Assembly: GCF_000724545.1 (NCBI RefSeq)
Contig: NZ_JHBV01000035.1
Coordinates: 1 to 64,000 of the forward strand
DNA from: Aureispira sp. CCB-QB1
GTDB taxonomy: Bacteria; Bacteroidota; Bacteroidia; Chitinophagales; Saprospiraceae
Length of the DNA: 64,000 nt
Direction: 5' to 3'
The translations under genes were made by a program, and so were the position numbers. Below the pieces are notes generated by a model that saw only the letters and a program-made list of their open reading frames with translations, did no database searches and was not told where the DNA came from. Position 1 is the first letter of the stretch. Each line of letters begins with the position of its first letter. Shown here in pieces: positions 1 through 8,026 of the stretch.

Positions 1-40
1 TTTGTGGTAATTAAATCTAGTAGATTCCTATCTTTTTTCC

Positions 41-76
41 AAAAAAAAAGTCATCGCCGAAAAATTCGGGATGACT
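41..76 (-). terminator. Intrinsic terminator after the YceI gene
   Basis: Arms 49-55 and 70-76 pair perfectly (AGTCATC/GATGACT), with an inner CCGAA/TTCGG stem at 57-61 and 65-69 and one bulged base. Read on the minus strand the hairpin is followed by a run of nine T (41-49). It lies downstream of the minus-strand YceI gene. Confidence 0.8.
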
Positions 77-100
77 CATGTTTGTTTTAAATCTTTTATA

Positions 101-136
101 CAGTACTAGTAGCAGTGAGCTCATGACTAGAGGGAA
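101..136. repeat. Weak copy of the dispersed intergenic repeat
   Basis: This stretch contains AGTAGCAG followed by GAGCTCATGACTAGAGGGA. The second part resembles a motif repeated at about 20848-20860 and 20890-20920 (GATCTCATGACCGCAGGGA) and at 11640-11660 on the other strand. The core is diverged, so membership in the family is tentative. Confidence 0.35.
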
Positions 137-167
137 TCACAACGCTAACACTATTGTACTAGGCAAC

Positions 168-749
168 TTATTCTTTAACCAAGGTAAGAGCCACGGTAAC
201 TTTTACATTATCAGCAATTGTTGGCAATCCACCTTTGATACCAAAATTACTTCTATTAAAATCAAAGGTAGCTTCAGCTCCCATAATACTTGATTTTTTG
301 CCATCTTTTCCCTCTACTTCTCCTTGCCCTTTTATCACTACAGTCACCGTTTGAGAAAGAGTAGTACCAGCAATAGATAAATCGCCAGTCATTTCATAAG
401 TATTGTGTCCTGTTGGCTTGATGTAATTGCTTTTGAAAGTAGCGGTTGCTGCTTTTTCAGCATTAAAATAACGCTCTCCCTGCAAATGCCCATCTCTGGT
501 TTCAGAATTGGTATTGATAGAGGCGATTTGTACTGTAAAGTCAACTGCTGCCGTGCTGAAATCTTTCTCATCTTTTAACGCAACTTTTCCAGCTATATCG
601 CCAAAACTACCATGAAAATCACTGAATTTATACCCAACAGCAAATACCAAAGAAGAATGGGCGCCATCAACGGTATAAGTAGCATCTTGAGCTTGTGTAA
701 ATAGAGTCGTAGTGCATAGTAATAAGGCGATAAGAAGAATATTTTTCAT
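168..749 (-). CDS. YceI family exported protein
   Basis: The protein has 193 residues. Residues 1-20 are a signal peptide ending just before Gln21, so it is periplasmic or surface located. The rest is one YceI domain, a lipocalin-like barrel that binds isoprenoid or other lipid ligands; the opening YTVDGAHSSLVFAV and the later FNRSNFGIKGG are typical of the family. No substrate can be read from the sequence. It follows the thioesterase gene with a 24-nt gap on the same strand, so the two are probably co-transcribed, and a strong hairpin terminator ends the unit. Length is normal for the family. Confidence 0.9.
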   Translation of the reverse strand: MKNILLIALLLCTTTLFTQAQDATYTVDGAHSSLVFAVGYKFSDFHGSFGDIAGKVALKDEKDFSTAAVDFTVQIASINTNSETRDGHLQGERYFNAEKAATATFKSNYIKPTGHNTYEMTGDLSIAGTTLSQTVTVVIKGQGEVEGKDGKKSSIMGAEATFDFNRSNFGIKGGLPTIADNVKVTVALTLVKE

Positions 750-773
750 CGTTTGATTTTATTTTATAATGAT

Positions 774-1298
774 TTAATCTTTTAACAATTCTGATTTTAA
801 TTTCAGGGTTTCTTCCTTCCCTAATCTTCCAGAGAAAACCAATCGCATTTGGCGACGTTGCAATGCTTCATCGTAACGTTTTTTCTCCTCGGCGGTTAGA
901 GGTAATAATGGCGGAACTTTTACAGGACGTTTCTCTTTGTCGTCAACAGCTACAAATGTAAAATAGGCATCGTTGCATCGACGGGTATTTTTGCCTTTAA
1001 TATCAGAAGAAAAAACTTCTACATATACTTCTACAGATGTTGTAAAAGCTCTAGTCACCACACATTCTAGTGTAATGACATCTCCAAGAGGAATCGGCTT
1101 ATCAAAAGATACATTGTCTACAGAAACCGTAACAACATAACTTTCGCAATGCTTGCCTGCACAAATTCCTGCAACAACATCCATCCATTTTAATAAATTT
1201 CCCCCCATTAAATTATTGATAGGGTTGGTATCATTGGGCATGATCATCTCCGTCATAATCGTTTTCGACTCGGATACTTTTTTAGGCGCTAATTCCAT
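774..1298 (-). CDS. Acyl-CoA thioesterase, YciA/BFIT-like hotdog fold
   Basis: This 174-residue protein is a single hotdog domain predicted to hydrolyse acyl-CoA to free fatty acid and CoA in the cytoplasm. The signature MPNDTNPINNLMGGNLLKWMD-like stretch (residues 20-40) matches the YciA active-site region: Asp23-Thr24-Asn25, the Gly-Gly pair and Asp40. The central VDNVSFDKPIPLGDVITLE segment is the usual second hotdog strand block. There is no signal peptide. It sits 24 nt upstream of the YceI gene. Chain-length preference cannot be inferred. Confidence 0.88.
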   Translation of the reverse strand: MELAPKKVSESKTIMTEMIMPNDTNPINNLMGGNLLKWMDVVAGICAGKHCESYVVTVSVDNVSFDKPIPLGDVITLECVVTRAFTTSVEVYVEVFSSDIKGKNTRRCNDAYFTFVAVDDKEKRPVKVPPLLPLTAEEKKRYDEALQRRQMRLVFSGRLGKEETLKLKSELLKD

Positions 1299-1412
1299 AG
1301 AATGCTTCTTTTGTTATTGAATAATCTGTTGGATTTTAACAGGTGCTTATACAGTTATTAATAAATTTTATGGAGAATATAGAATAGAATAAAATGTCTA
1401 TTCTGAATTCTT

Positions 1413-1420
1413 TATCTTTG
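1413..1420 (+). promoter_or_regulatory. Candidate -7 box TATCTTTG for the 1513 lipoprotein gene
   Basis: TATCTTTGCACC matches the Bacteroidota -7 consensus TAnnTTTG. It lies 93 nt before the lipoprotein start codon in the intergenic region between divergent genes. No clear TTTG -33 element is visible, so the assignment rests on the -7 box alone. Confidence 0.45.
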
Positions 1421-1512
1421 CACCACAAAAGTAACAAAAACATTGGTTTTAAGTTCTTAGAAAGTCAATGTTCACCTATAAAATGTTTTATAATAGAAAA
1501 AATAAGTAACAA

Positions 1513-1968
1513 ATGAAGTATTTAATTTTGCTGATAATCAGTTTTTTATTGGTTTCTTGTTCTAATCCTGAGCCTTCCAAAAAGATAGAAAAAGAAACTT
1601 GGAAATTAAATGAAGATGCTGCAACACTCTATCAAGTAGTTGGAGAGAAGCACGACACGGCAATGCTCTTAATGACAGATATAGAAGCAACAAGGAGTCA
1701 ACTAAGGTTAAGAATGAAAACAGCAGAAATTGATAGCCTTAAAAAAGATACGATACTCAACTTGTTGACGGCACTCAAAAAAGCAGACGATGGAATGATG
1801 AATTGGATGCACGAATTTAAAAGTACGGAGTTAAACGAGGAGGAGTACAAAAAAATGTCTGAGACAGACATTATGACTTATCTAAAAGATGAAGAGCAAA
1901 AAATCGAACAAGTACATATAGATATGTTAGAAAGCATTAAAGATGGGAAAGCTTTTTTGAAACAATAA
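1513..1968 (+). CDS. Small lipoprotein of unknown function
   Basis: The protein has 151 residues with a lipoprotein signal peptide; the lipobox LVSC places the lipidated cysteine at residue 16. The mature part is charged and predicted mostly helical, rich in Glu and Lys, with several Met and Asp residues (for example DDGMMNWMHEFKS). It resembles short Bacteroidota envelope lipoproteins but I recognise no defined domain. It is transcribed divergently from the thioesterase-YceI pair. The N-terminal lipobox is clear; function is unknown. Confidence 0.8.
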   Translation: MKYLILLIISFLLVSCSNPEPSKKIEKETWKLNEDAATLYQVVGEKHDTAMLLMTDIEATRSQLRLRMKTAEIDSLKKDTILNLLTALKKADDGMMNWMHEFKSTELNEEEYKKMSETDIMTYLKDEEQKIEQVHIDMLESIKDGKAFLKQ

Positions 1969-2021
1969 AGTAAACACTTTTAGCTCAAATTAAAACAAAC
2001 GTACTTGGGAGTTAAAAAACA

Positions 2022-2087
2022 AAACCGCTTTGTATAGGGTTGATAACCATATATATTATAAGTTAGCAATCCTATGCGAAGCGGTTT
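2022..2087 (-). terminator. Long hairpin, probable bidirectional terminator
   Basis: Arms 2022-2038 and 2071-2087 pair over 17 positions with two mismatches (AAACCGCTT/AAGCGGTTT at the base) around a 32-nt AT-rich loop. On the minus strand a T-rich tail follows (2012-2024 complement). It lies between the convergent lipoprotein and DUF697 genes. Confidence 0.55.
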
Positions 2088-2104
2088 AATAATATTACAT
2101 TATT

Positions 2105-2165
2105 TAGTAGTTCGTTAATTAGCTGCGCTGCTACTGCGTGGTTTTAACGAACTATTGACTACTAA
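2105..2165. repeat. Dispersed palindromic intergenic repeat
   Basis: Perfect 11-bp inverted arms TAGTTCGTTAA (2108-2118) and TTAACGAACTA (2144-2154) enclose the core GCTGCTACTGCGTGG. It lies just past the 3' end of the DUF697 gene. It is one of the cleanest copies of the family in this window. Confidence 0.75.
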
Positions 2166-2168
2166 AAA

Positions 2169-2876
2169 TTATTTATAATTCTCAATCAACCGAGCTTTCA
2201 TTTGTGCAAACTCTTCATCATCAATGACCCCCATATCTTTTAATTCTGCGAGTTCTTTTAATTTACGAACGATTTCAGAATTAGCATTTTCTTCCGAAGC
2301 CTCCTTTTGGGGAGTAGTGTTGGTGTACTCTACGGTATCTTCTTTAACAGCTCCTTTTTCTTCTTTTTCCCTCTGAATGTCCTCAGCAACTGTTTTCCCC
2401 TTTTCAAATTGCTCATCATAATAACGTTGAAAGCGGTCTGTATCAAAGTCTAGGAATGTTCCTCCGACCGAAAAATGTGTTTTGAATACCTGACCTAAGG
2501 CATAAGTTGAAGCACCAGAAACAATTGACATAGATACGCCTCCTAAGACAGAACCAAAGCCAGGAACCAATTTGAGCAAAGCATTGGCACCTAATCTAGA
2601 AAGCCCCGAACCAGTAAGAGAAGTCACTAAAGCCTTGCCTTCTGTTTCCTTGAAATCAACACCATATATATTGCTAATGGTGCGAATCATATCCAACTGA
2701 ACAGCTGCAACAGCAACAAAATCAGCAATTGGAATTGGAATAAAACCAGCCCCCATAGACCAAATTACATGATTTCTTACAGCAGATTCTGCTCTCTGAT
2801 TCAAATCCTCATTATTATTCTTATTACTCATTTTTCGTACAAATTTTGCGGCTTTAATGAATTTATTCTCCATCAA
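2169..2876 (-). CDS. DUF697 (YcjF-like) membrane protein with SHOCT tail
   Basis: The protein has 235 residues. Residues about 25-135 match the DUF697/YcjF pattern: a charged helix, then a hydrophobic hairpin with IPIPIADFVAVAAVQLDMIR and a following YGVDF block, and a second Gly-rich hydrophobic stretch (FGSVLGGVSMSIVSG). Such proteins associate with membranes; GTPase domains found in some relatives are absent here. Residues about 206-233 form a SHOCT module (LKELAELKDMGVIDDEEF), a short motif common at the C terminus of bacterial membrane proteins. An acidic linker joins the two. Cellular role is unknown. Confidence 0.8.
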   Translation of the reverse strand: MMENKFIKAAKFVRKMSNKNNNEDLNQRAESAVRNHVIWSMGAGFIPIPIADFVAVAAVQLDMIRTISNIYGVDFKETEGKALVTSLTGSGLSRLGANALLKLVPGFGSVLGGVSMSIVSGASTYALGQVFKTHFSVGGTFLDFDTDRFQRYYDEQFEKGKTVAEDIQREKEEKGAVKEDTVEYTNTTPQKEASEENANSEIVRKLKELAELKDMGVIDDEEFAQMKARLIENYK

Positions 2877-3522
2877 TAGGTTGATTAATGATTACTAATT
2901 TAATAGACACTTACGAAATAATAGATACTTGGAATTGTATTCGTAATAGCTTTTGTTGCTTGTCTAACCAATATACAAATTTGAATAAAAAAAAGTTGCA
3001 TTGAGCTTCATCTTTTGAAACTCTTAAGGAGGGGGGAGCTATATTCATGAGTAAGAGGTTCCTTATCTGTGGTACTTATTGGTCTTATTTCGAAGAAGAG
3101 CAAAAGTCTTGTTAGTAAGATAAAAAAAGGTATCAGTTCTAATGTGCTGATAGATAGTAGGGTGCAGCTAGTTTTTTTTGTAAAAACAATTTTTTTTTTG
3201 ATTTTATTTGAACAATCTGTGCTGTGGGATGTTATAATTATGTATCAAGTGACAACGAAACATACATTTTTAACTTACTTAAAAGTTTTGAAAATGAGCT
3301 GATTACCCTAAATCAGTTGACTCTGAAAAAAGAGACCTTCAATACAAATATTAATAATCACCCTTATTTTTGAGTAAGTTTAGTTTGCAACTATTTTAAC
3401 GACCACGTAGTAGCAGCGCAGCTAACTATCGAGTAAGAGTACTATTTATTGGTATAAATGGTCTTGTTGCCCCTTGCTACTTATCTCGAAAACTTATTAT
3501 TTAATAAAAAACAACGTAAATC
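2877..3522. other. Intergenic region with no supported gene
   Basis: The stretch holds one copy of the dispersed repeat (3391-3440). A 77-codon open frame at 3069-3302 has no recognisable domain and is poor in composition, so it is not called. The last ~35 bases lead into the DUF1328 gene. Confidence 0.6.
3391..3440. repeat. Dispersed intergenic repeat, reverse orientation
   Basis: CCACGTAGTAGCAGCGCAGC at 3403-3422 is the reverse complement of the family core with one change. It is flanked by TTTTAACGA and CTAACTATCGA remnants of the arms. It lies about 80 bp before the DUF1328 start. Confidence 0.65.
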
Positions 3523-3687
3523 ATGCTTAGAATTATCATAACGTTACTGATCATCGCTTTTATTGCTGCTCTTTTTGGATTTGGAGGAATTGCTGGTGCG
3601 GCTACAGGTATTGCTAAAATTATTTTTTACATTTTCCTTGTATTATTAGTCGTTTCATTGTTATTCAGTCTATTAAGAAAGGCGTAA
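3523..3687 (+). CDS. DUF1328 (YtjA-like) small membrane protein
   Basis: This 54-residue protein begins [19 protein letters not shown] and continues with [15 protein letters not shown] and a second hydrophobic helix ending LLRKA. That two-helix layout with a Gly/Ala-rich turn is the DUF1328/YtjA family, typically 50-60 residues. It would sit in the inner membrane. Its neighbour is an array of CsbD genes; DUF1328 and CsbD genes are often found together among general-stress genes, so a stress role is likely but inferred. Confidence 0.85.
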   Translation: MLRIIITLLIIAFIAALFGFGGIAGAATGIAKIIFYIFLVLLVVSLLFSLLRKA

Positions 3688-4202
3688 TAAAAGAAAGTTG
3701 AAATTAAAATGAACATTTTTTGATTATATTTGTTATAATAATATAGACGTTAAACAACAAATGATAAAAATCAAAATTTGCATACATTGCTGCTGATGAG
3801 CAGAGTGAATCGTTCCTAGAATTAAACCATTCTGTTTTTGTAAAACACCCGTTTCAAAGACCCAATACAAGCACATATAGTCAGTAGTAATATCCCCCAA
3901 AACTGTTCGTAGTTCATATCATGTTCGAGCAGTCTAAGCCTTAGAATCTATATTTTTATACTTCTACAACTTCTAGCTTATTTGTTAGGCTTAAGTAGGA
4001 GGAATAAACTAACTTTTCAATACAGCTAATCAATCGGTAGGAGTCAATTTTAATGTCCTGCACACATTGAAGAATCAGAATGCTCACTTTTATTTAGTGA
4101 TGTAGTTAATGATTCCTGTGTTGATTACCCATGGATAATAACCAACAAATACACGCATATTATCACAATAATCAATCTATTAACAATTAAAACATACAAA
4201 TT
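3688..4202. other. Intergenic region upstream of the CsbD array
   Basis: No open frame with recognisable content is present. The region is AT-rich and probably carries the promoter of the CsbD array near its 3' end, but I cannot point to a convincing box. Confidence 0.5.
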
Positions 4203-4400
4203 ATGAGTGCATTTAGCGATAAAGTTAAAGGAAACTGGAATGAAATCAAAGGTAAGTTGAAGCAGGAATATGCTCAATTGACTGACGATGATCTGAAGTA
4301 CCAAGAGGGAAAAGAAGATGAAATGCTTGGTCGCCTACAGACAAAATTAGGAAAGACTAAAGAGGAAGTTAAAAATTGGATTGACTCAATTGGTAGCTAA
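4203..4400 (+). CDS. CsbD family stress protein, copy 1
   Basis: The protein has 65 residues covering one complete CsbD domain: KGNWNEIKGKLKQEYAQLTD near the N terminus, the central acidic EGKEDEMLGRLQ, and the KLGKTKEEVKNWIDSIG end. CsbD proteins are small, soluble and highly charged and are induced by general stress; biochemical function is not established. It heads a tandem array of four copies spaced about 300 bp apart. Each unit carries its own short A-rich leader. Confidence 0.92.
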   Translation: MSAFSDKVKGNWNEIKGKLKQEYAQLTDDDLKYQEGKEDEMLGRLQTKLGKTKEEVKNWIDSIGS

Positions 4401-4504
4401 TTATACCAGACGTATATCCTAAGGTACTCTCTATGTATCATACAACACATTAGGTGTTGGAAAAAGGAAAAATATATTTATTCACCTTAAAAAATTAAAA
4501 AGAA

Positions 4505-4702
4505 ATGAGCGCGATTAGCGATAAGATTAAAGGAAACTGGAACGAAATCAAAGGTAAGTTAAAGCAAGAATATGCTGAGTTAACCGAAGATGATTTAAAG
4601 TACCAAGAAGGGAAAGAGGATGAAATGTTAGGTCGCCTACAGCAAAAGCTGGGAAAATCTAAAGAACAAATCAAAAACTACATCGACTCAATTGGTAATT
4701 AG
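4505..4702 (+). CDS. CsbD family stress protein, copy 2
   Basis: This 65-residue CsbD protein differs from copy 1 mainly by conservative changes (SAISDKIKGN, LQQKLGKSKEQIKNYIDSIG). It starts 302 bp after copy 1. A leader with AAAATATATTTATTCACC precedes it, and similar leaders precede copies 3 and 4, so the duplicated unit included upstream sequence as well as the gene. Confidence 0.92.
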   Translation: MSAISDKIKGNWNEIKGKLKQEYAELTEDDLKYQEGKEDEMLGRLQQKLGKSKEQIKNYIDSIGN

Positions 4703-4812
4703 TATAGTCACTTTCAAAATCCCTACAGGAACAAGCATTTAGGTTGTACAGCTTCAAAAGAACCTGTGCAACAAGAAAAAAATATTTGTTCACTTTCAAA
4801 AATTGAAAGAAA

Positions 4813-5010
4813 ATGAGTGCGCTTAGCGATAAAGTAAAGGGAAATTGGAAACAAGTTAAAGGTAAAATGAAGCAAAGGTATGCTCAATTAACCGATAACG
4901 ATTTAATGTATGAGAAGGGAAAAGAGGATGAAATGCTTGGACGATTACAGCAGAAGCTAGGAAAGTCAAAGCAAGAAATAAAACGTTGGATTAATTCCAT
5001 TGGAAACTAA
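4813..5010 (+). CDS. CsbD family stress protein, copy 3
   Basis: This copy of 65 residues is more basic than the first two (KGNWKQVKGKMKQRYAQ, KSKQEIKRWINSIGN) but keeps the conserved Trp and the central EGKEDEMLGRLQ-like block as EKGKEDEMLGRLQ. It starts 308 bp after copy 2. The change in charge suggests some divergence rather than simple dosage. Confidence 0.92.
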   Translation: MSALSDKVKGNWKQVKGKMKQRYAQLTDNDLMYEKGKEDEMLGRLQQKLGKSKQEIKRWINSIGN

Positions 5011-5125
5011 ATTTATTTCTTTTAAACTCCTAATAAAACCTGTACACAGGTTGTGCAATTTCAAATGGATTTGTACAGCATGAAAAAAACTATATTAATT
5101 CGTTCACCCGAAAAATAAAAAAGAA

Positions 5126-5323
5126 ATGATTGCAATGAGTGATAAAATCAGAGGAAACTGAAATGAAATCAAAGGTAAAATGAAGCAAAAATATGCTGAG
5201 TTAACCGAAGATGATTTGATGTATCGAGAGAGAAAGGAAGATGAAATGCTTGGACATTTGCAGCAAAAGCTAGGCAAGTCGAAGCGAGAGATAAACGATT
5301 ATATCAACTCCATCGGTAACTAA
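5126..5323 (+). pseudogene. CsbD copy 4, broken by a TGA at the conserved Trp codon
   Basis: The frame runs 65 codons, the same length as the intact copies, and aligns end to end with them. The invariant Trp of the GNWNEIKG motif is replaced by TGA at 5159-5161, a single-base change from TGG. Codons after the stop still read NEIKGKMKQKYAELTEDD and end INSIGN. The next in-frame ATG is at 5180 and would omit the conserved N-terminal motif. The block also carries less conserved residues (RERKEDEMLGHLQ), consistent with relaxed selection. A sequencing error is the main alternative. Confidence 0.8.
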
Positions 5324-5384
5324 AGTCATCATTTCTATAAAACAGACAAAAATTGAGACGTTCTATTCAGAACATCCGATAGCA

Positions 5385-5421
5385 AGAAAGCTCATCTGGG
5401 AATATCCCAGATGAGCTTTCT
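5385..5421. terminator. Perfect 17-bp hairpin between convergent genes
   Basis: Arms 5385-5401 and 5405-5421 are exactly complementary around a 3-nt loop. Runs of A or T inside the outer stem (AGAAAG/CTTTCT) give it terminator character in both directions. It separates the CsbD array from the convergent phosphatase gene. Confidence 0.75.
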
Positions 5422-5441
5422 ATGTGTTGGTAATGTGTGTC

Positions 5442-7538
5442 TTATCGAATAATCAGTTGACCAGTAGCATGAATATTATCATTTTTTAGATGGTACCAGT
5501 AAGTTCCCGCAGTAAGAGAACCTCTCTTGATTGTAATTTGATTGGACGCTATATTGGTATAAGTATGAATGATTTTTCCTTGCAAGTTGGTAATGATTAA
5601 ATCAAAACTTTCTTGCTCAACGTTATTAAACATCAATGTTGTTGCCTCTTCAAAAGGATTGGGGTTTACTGAAATGTTGAGTGCCTGTATTGCTTGAGTG
5701 TTTTGAATATTAGTGGCGCCAACTGTTACCAATTGACTAATCGTATCGCTTCCACAAACATTGCTGACTATTAGCTCTACGGTATACGTACCAGCACTTG
5801 CGTAAGTATGGGAAGGATTTTGTTGAGTAGAAGTATTGTTGTCTCCAAAGTTCCAAGCATAAGAATCGCCAATACTAGAGGTTGCAAAATTGACATCCAA
5901 GCCAGAAACGTTTTGTTGAAAATTACTAATAGTTGGACTACTGTTTGCTGTAATTATAACCGTATCAGGAATGGAAGCACAACCCAATGCATCGTAAGCT
6001 GTAACACTATATGTGTTTGGAGAGCTAATTTGAGTACTTGCTGTTGTGGCAGCGTTCGACCAAGAATAAGTAGCAAAATTCCCTGTTGCGGTTAAGGTTA
6101 AAGGCGCATTGTCACAAAGAACATATTGTCCTGAAGTAGAAGTAATTTGTGTCGTAGTGGGAGCAGGTTCTGTAATGGTAACACTATCCAAATGCTCACA
6201 ACCTACAAAGTCTGTAATGACAACTTGATAGGTTCCAGAAGATAAATTGTTGATACTGGCACTAGTTTGTCCATTGCTCCAAAGATAGGTATAGGGTGGT
6301 TTAGGACCTGTGACATTTAAAACGGCTTGCCCATCATTGGCACCAAAACAGCTTACATTAGTACTGCTAATAGCTTGGTTGTAATGTACATAAGGTTTTA
6401 TAACAATAACTGAATCTCTGCGTTGTCCATTATCATTAATCATGACATATTTAGCCGTATCGCCATTAATATCGAACCGAACATAATGGTTTTCGTAGAT
6501 CTCTACACTTAAATTAGGAGCATTATTATTCGTATTAGCATCTAATGTACTTGCACCAGCACCACCCGTTACTAGATATTGTACGCCATTCATTTCTCCT
6601 CTTTGATAACAATGAGAATGTCCATTAACCACAAAATCGACGTTATACTTCTCAAATTCGGGCACTAAGTCCGTACGCATATCTTCGTCTCCTTGGTATA
6701 AAAAATAAGGAGAAAAAGGAACATAATAATCTAAACTCCAAGCATTGGTCCATGGCGGTTGGTGAAAGAAAATAAAGAGCCACTTTTTGTCATTGCACTT
6801 AAATTCATCAACCATCCAATTGAATTGAGCAGATCCTGTTGTGTAATCGAGGTTGGCATCCAAACAAACAAACTTAGCGTCCCCCCATTCAAAGGAGTAA
6901 TAACGTTCTGTATTCGCAGGATTATTACTAAAAAGATAAAAAGCATCTAAATAAGTTGCTGCATTATCTGCGTACGTATCGTGATTTCCAATGCATGTAA
7001 AATGACATTCTCGTTTTAACATATCTTTGTATACTCCAAAGAAAATATTGTCGTAATTATCGCCCACATTTTGATCGACATCTCCTGTCACTATTGCAAA
7101 ATCTGCATTTTCTGATTCCATTAATCCTGCGACTTGATTTTGTATGGTATTGTTATAACCGCAATCTCCATAGGCCAAAAAACTAAATTCATCGGCTAAA
7201 GGTAGAGGTGCTGTTTCAAAATGCTCGATGGCAGAAATAAAAGTATCGTTGGGAGCGATTGATTTTACTTGGTAATAATAAGTCGTATTAGCTTGCAAGC
7301 CAGCCAAATCAAAAAAATGTTTTTGATCTAGTCCTGTCGTAGAAAGAGAGTCAAACCATACGCCTGAGGTAGTTCCTAAATATAGTGTTCCAGTAGAAGG
7401 AGTGGCACGACGCCAAGCAATAGTTGCTGTTGTTTGAGAAGGGCGCTGCACATTGGGATAGCGATTGACAACCTGTGCATTAGAATATTGGGAAAGACAA
7501 AAGAATAGGAAAAGTAGAATTGTGTACTTCATTATCAA
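5442..7538 (-). CDS. Secreted purple-acid-phosphatase-like enzyme with PKD domain and T9SS sorting tail
   Basis: The 698-residue protein has a signal peptide (1-21) and then an Fn3-like domain (about 28-108) of the kind found before purple acid phosphatase domains. The metallophosphoesterase domain (about 118-365) shows the metal-binding motifs: GDC at 124-126, GD at 152-153, GNHD at 184-187, His259 in FFHQPP and GHSH at 306-309. It probably hydrolyses phosphate esters outside the cell. After it come a SprB-type repeat (about 385-458), an Ig-like stretch, a PKD domain (about 535-607, with WNFGDNN) and a T9SS type A sorting domain (about 622-698, NPNPFEEAT to the terminal IIR). Export is therefore through the type IX system. 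It is monocistronic. Confidence 0.9.
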   Translation of the reverse strand: MIMKYTILLFLFFCLSQYSNAQVVNRYPNVQRPSQTTATIAWRRATPSTGTLYLGTTSGVWFDSLSTTGLDQKHFFDLAGLQANTTYYYQVKSIAPNDTFISAIEHFETAPLPLADEFSFLAYGDCGYNNTIQNQVAGLMESENADFAIVTGDVDQNVGDNYDNIFFGVYKDMLKRECHFTCIGNHDTYADNAATYLDAFYLFSNNPANTERYYSFEWGDAKFVCLDANLDYTTGSAQFNWMVDEFKCNDKKWLFIFFHQPPWTNAWSLDYYVPFSPYFLYQGDEDMRTDLVPEFEKYNVDFVVNGHSHCYQRGEMNGVQYLVTGGAGASTLDANTNNNAPNLSVEIYENHYVRFDINGDTAKYVMINDNGQRRDSVIVIKPYVHYNQAISSTNVSCFGANDGQAVLNVTGPKPPYTYLWSNGQTSASINNLSSGTYQVVITDFVGCEHLDSVTITEPAPTTTQITSTSGQYVLCDNAPLTLTATGNFATYSWSNAATTASTQISSPNTYSVTAYDALGCASIPDTVIITANSSPTISNFQQNVSGLDVNFATSSIGDSYAWNFGDNNTSTQQNPSHTYASAGTYTVELIVSNVCGSDTISQLVTVGATNIQNTQAIQALNISVNPNPFEEATTLMFNNVEQESFDLIITNLQGKIIHTYTNIASNQITIKRGSLTAGTYWYHLKNDNIHATGQLIIR

Positions 7539-8026
7539 AGAGCGACTAAGTAAATAAAAAGTTAAGATTAAAGATTAAATTTACAAAAAATTATCAATTT
7601 ATTTACATTGAAAATACTATTAACAAAAAAGACCATCTTGGGAGCCAAATTTAAATTATTTTTTAGCAGAAAATTTTTTTTTCGTTAAACATTAAATACA
7701 GCAAGGAGAGAGATATTTAAATGATTGTTTCTATTTTTCTAAAACTATTGTATCTTTAATTATAGTACTTCATGGATTTTTTTGCTTTTTTGATAGAAAG
7801 ACAAAAAAATATCTTTGTATGAATTTAATTATCAGTAATTTACTGTTTGAATGCTTAAAAGGTATCTTGTTGATAATTAGGCTAATGTAATTTTGTGCGA
7901 AGTATTGTAATGAATGGTTCTTTACGCTTTATGGTTAGAAATAGCCAAACAAAAAGAAATGAGTTTTTTAGTTTGTAGAACCCTATTGTAAATATTGAAA
8001 AAATCTGAATTATAAGTAAATCCATT
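7539..8026. other. Divergent intergenic region
   Basis: This spacer separates the minus-strand phosphatase from the plus-strand M42 peptidase and must hold both promoters. It is very AT-rich. Apart from the TATCTTTG box at 7810-7817 I see no structured element or open frame of note. Confidence 0.55.
7810..7817 (+). promoter_or_regulatory. Candidate -7 box TATCTTTG upstream of the M42 peptidase gene
   Basis: TATCTTTGTATG matches TAnnTTTG and a TTTTTG element lies 17 nt upstream (7787-7792), fitting the Bacteroidota -33/-7 layout. It is about 210 nt before the peptidase start, so the leader would be long. Confidence 0.4.

Noticed and set aside
3069-3302. 77-codon open frame
   Set aside because: No recognisable domain, no signal or family pattern, in an AT-rich spacer with a repeat copy nearby.
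5126-5323. Recoding of UGA as Trp in CsbD copy 4
   Set aside because: Real genes here stop at TGA (for example the one ending at 17776) and all other Trp codons are TGG, so a nonsense mutation is simpler.
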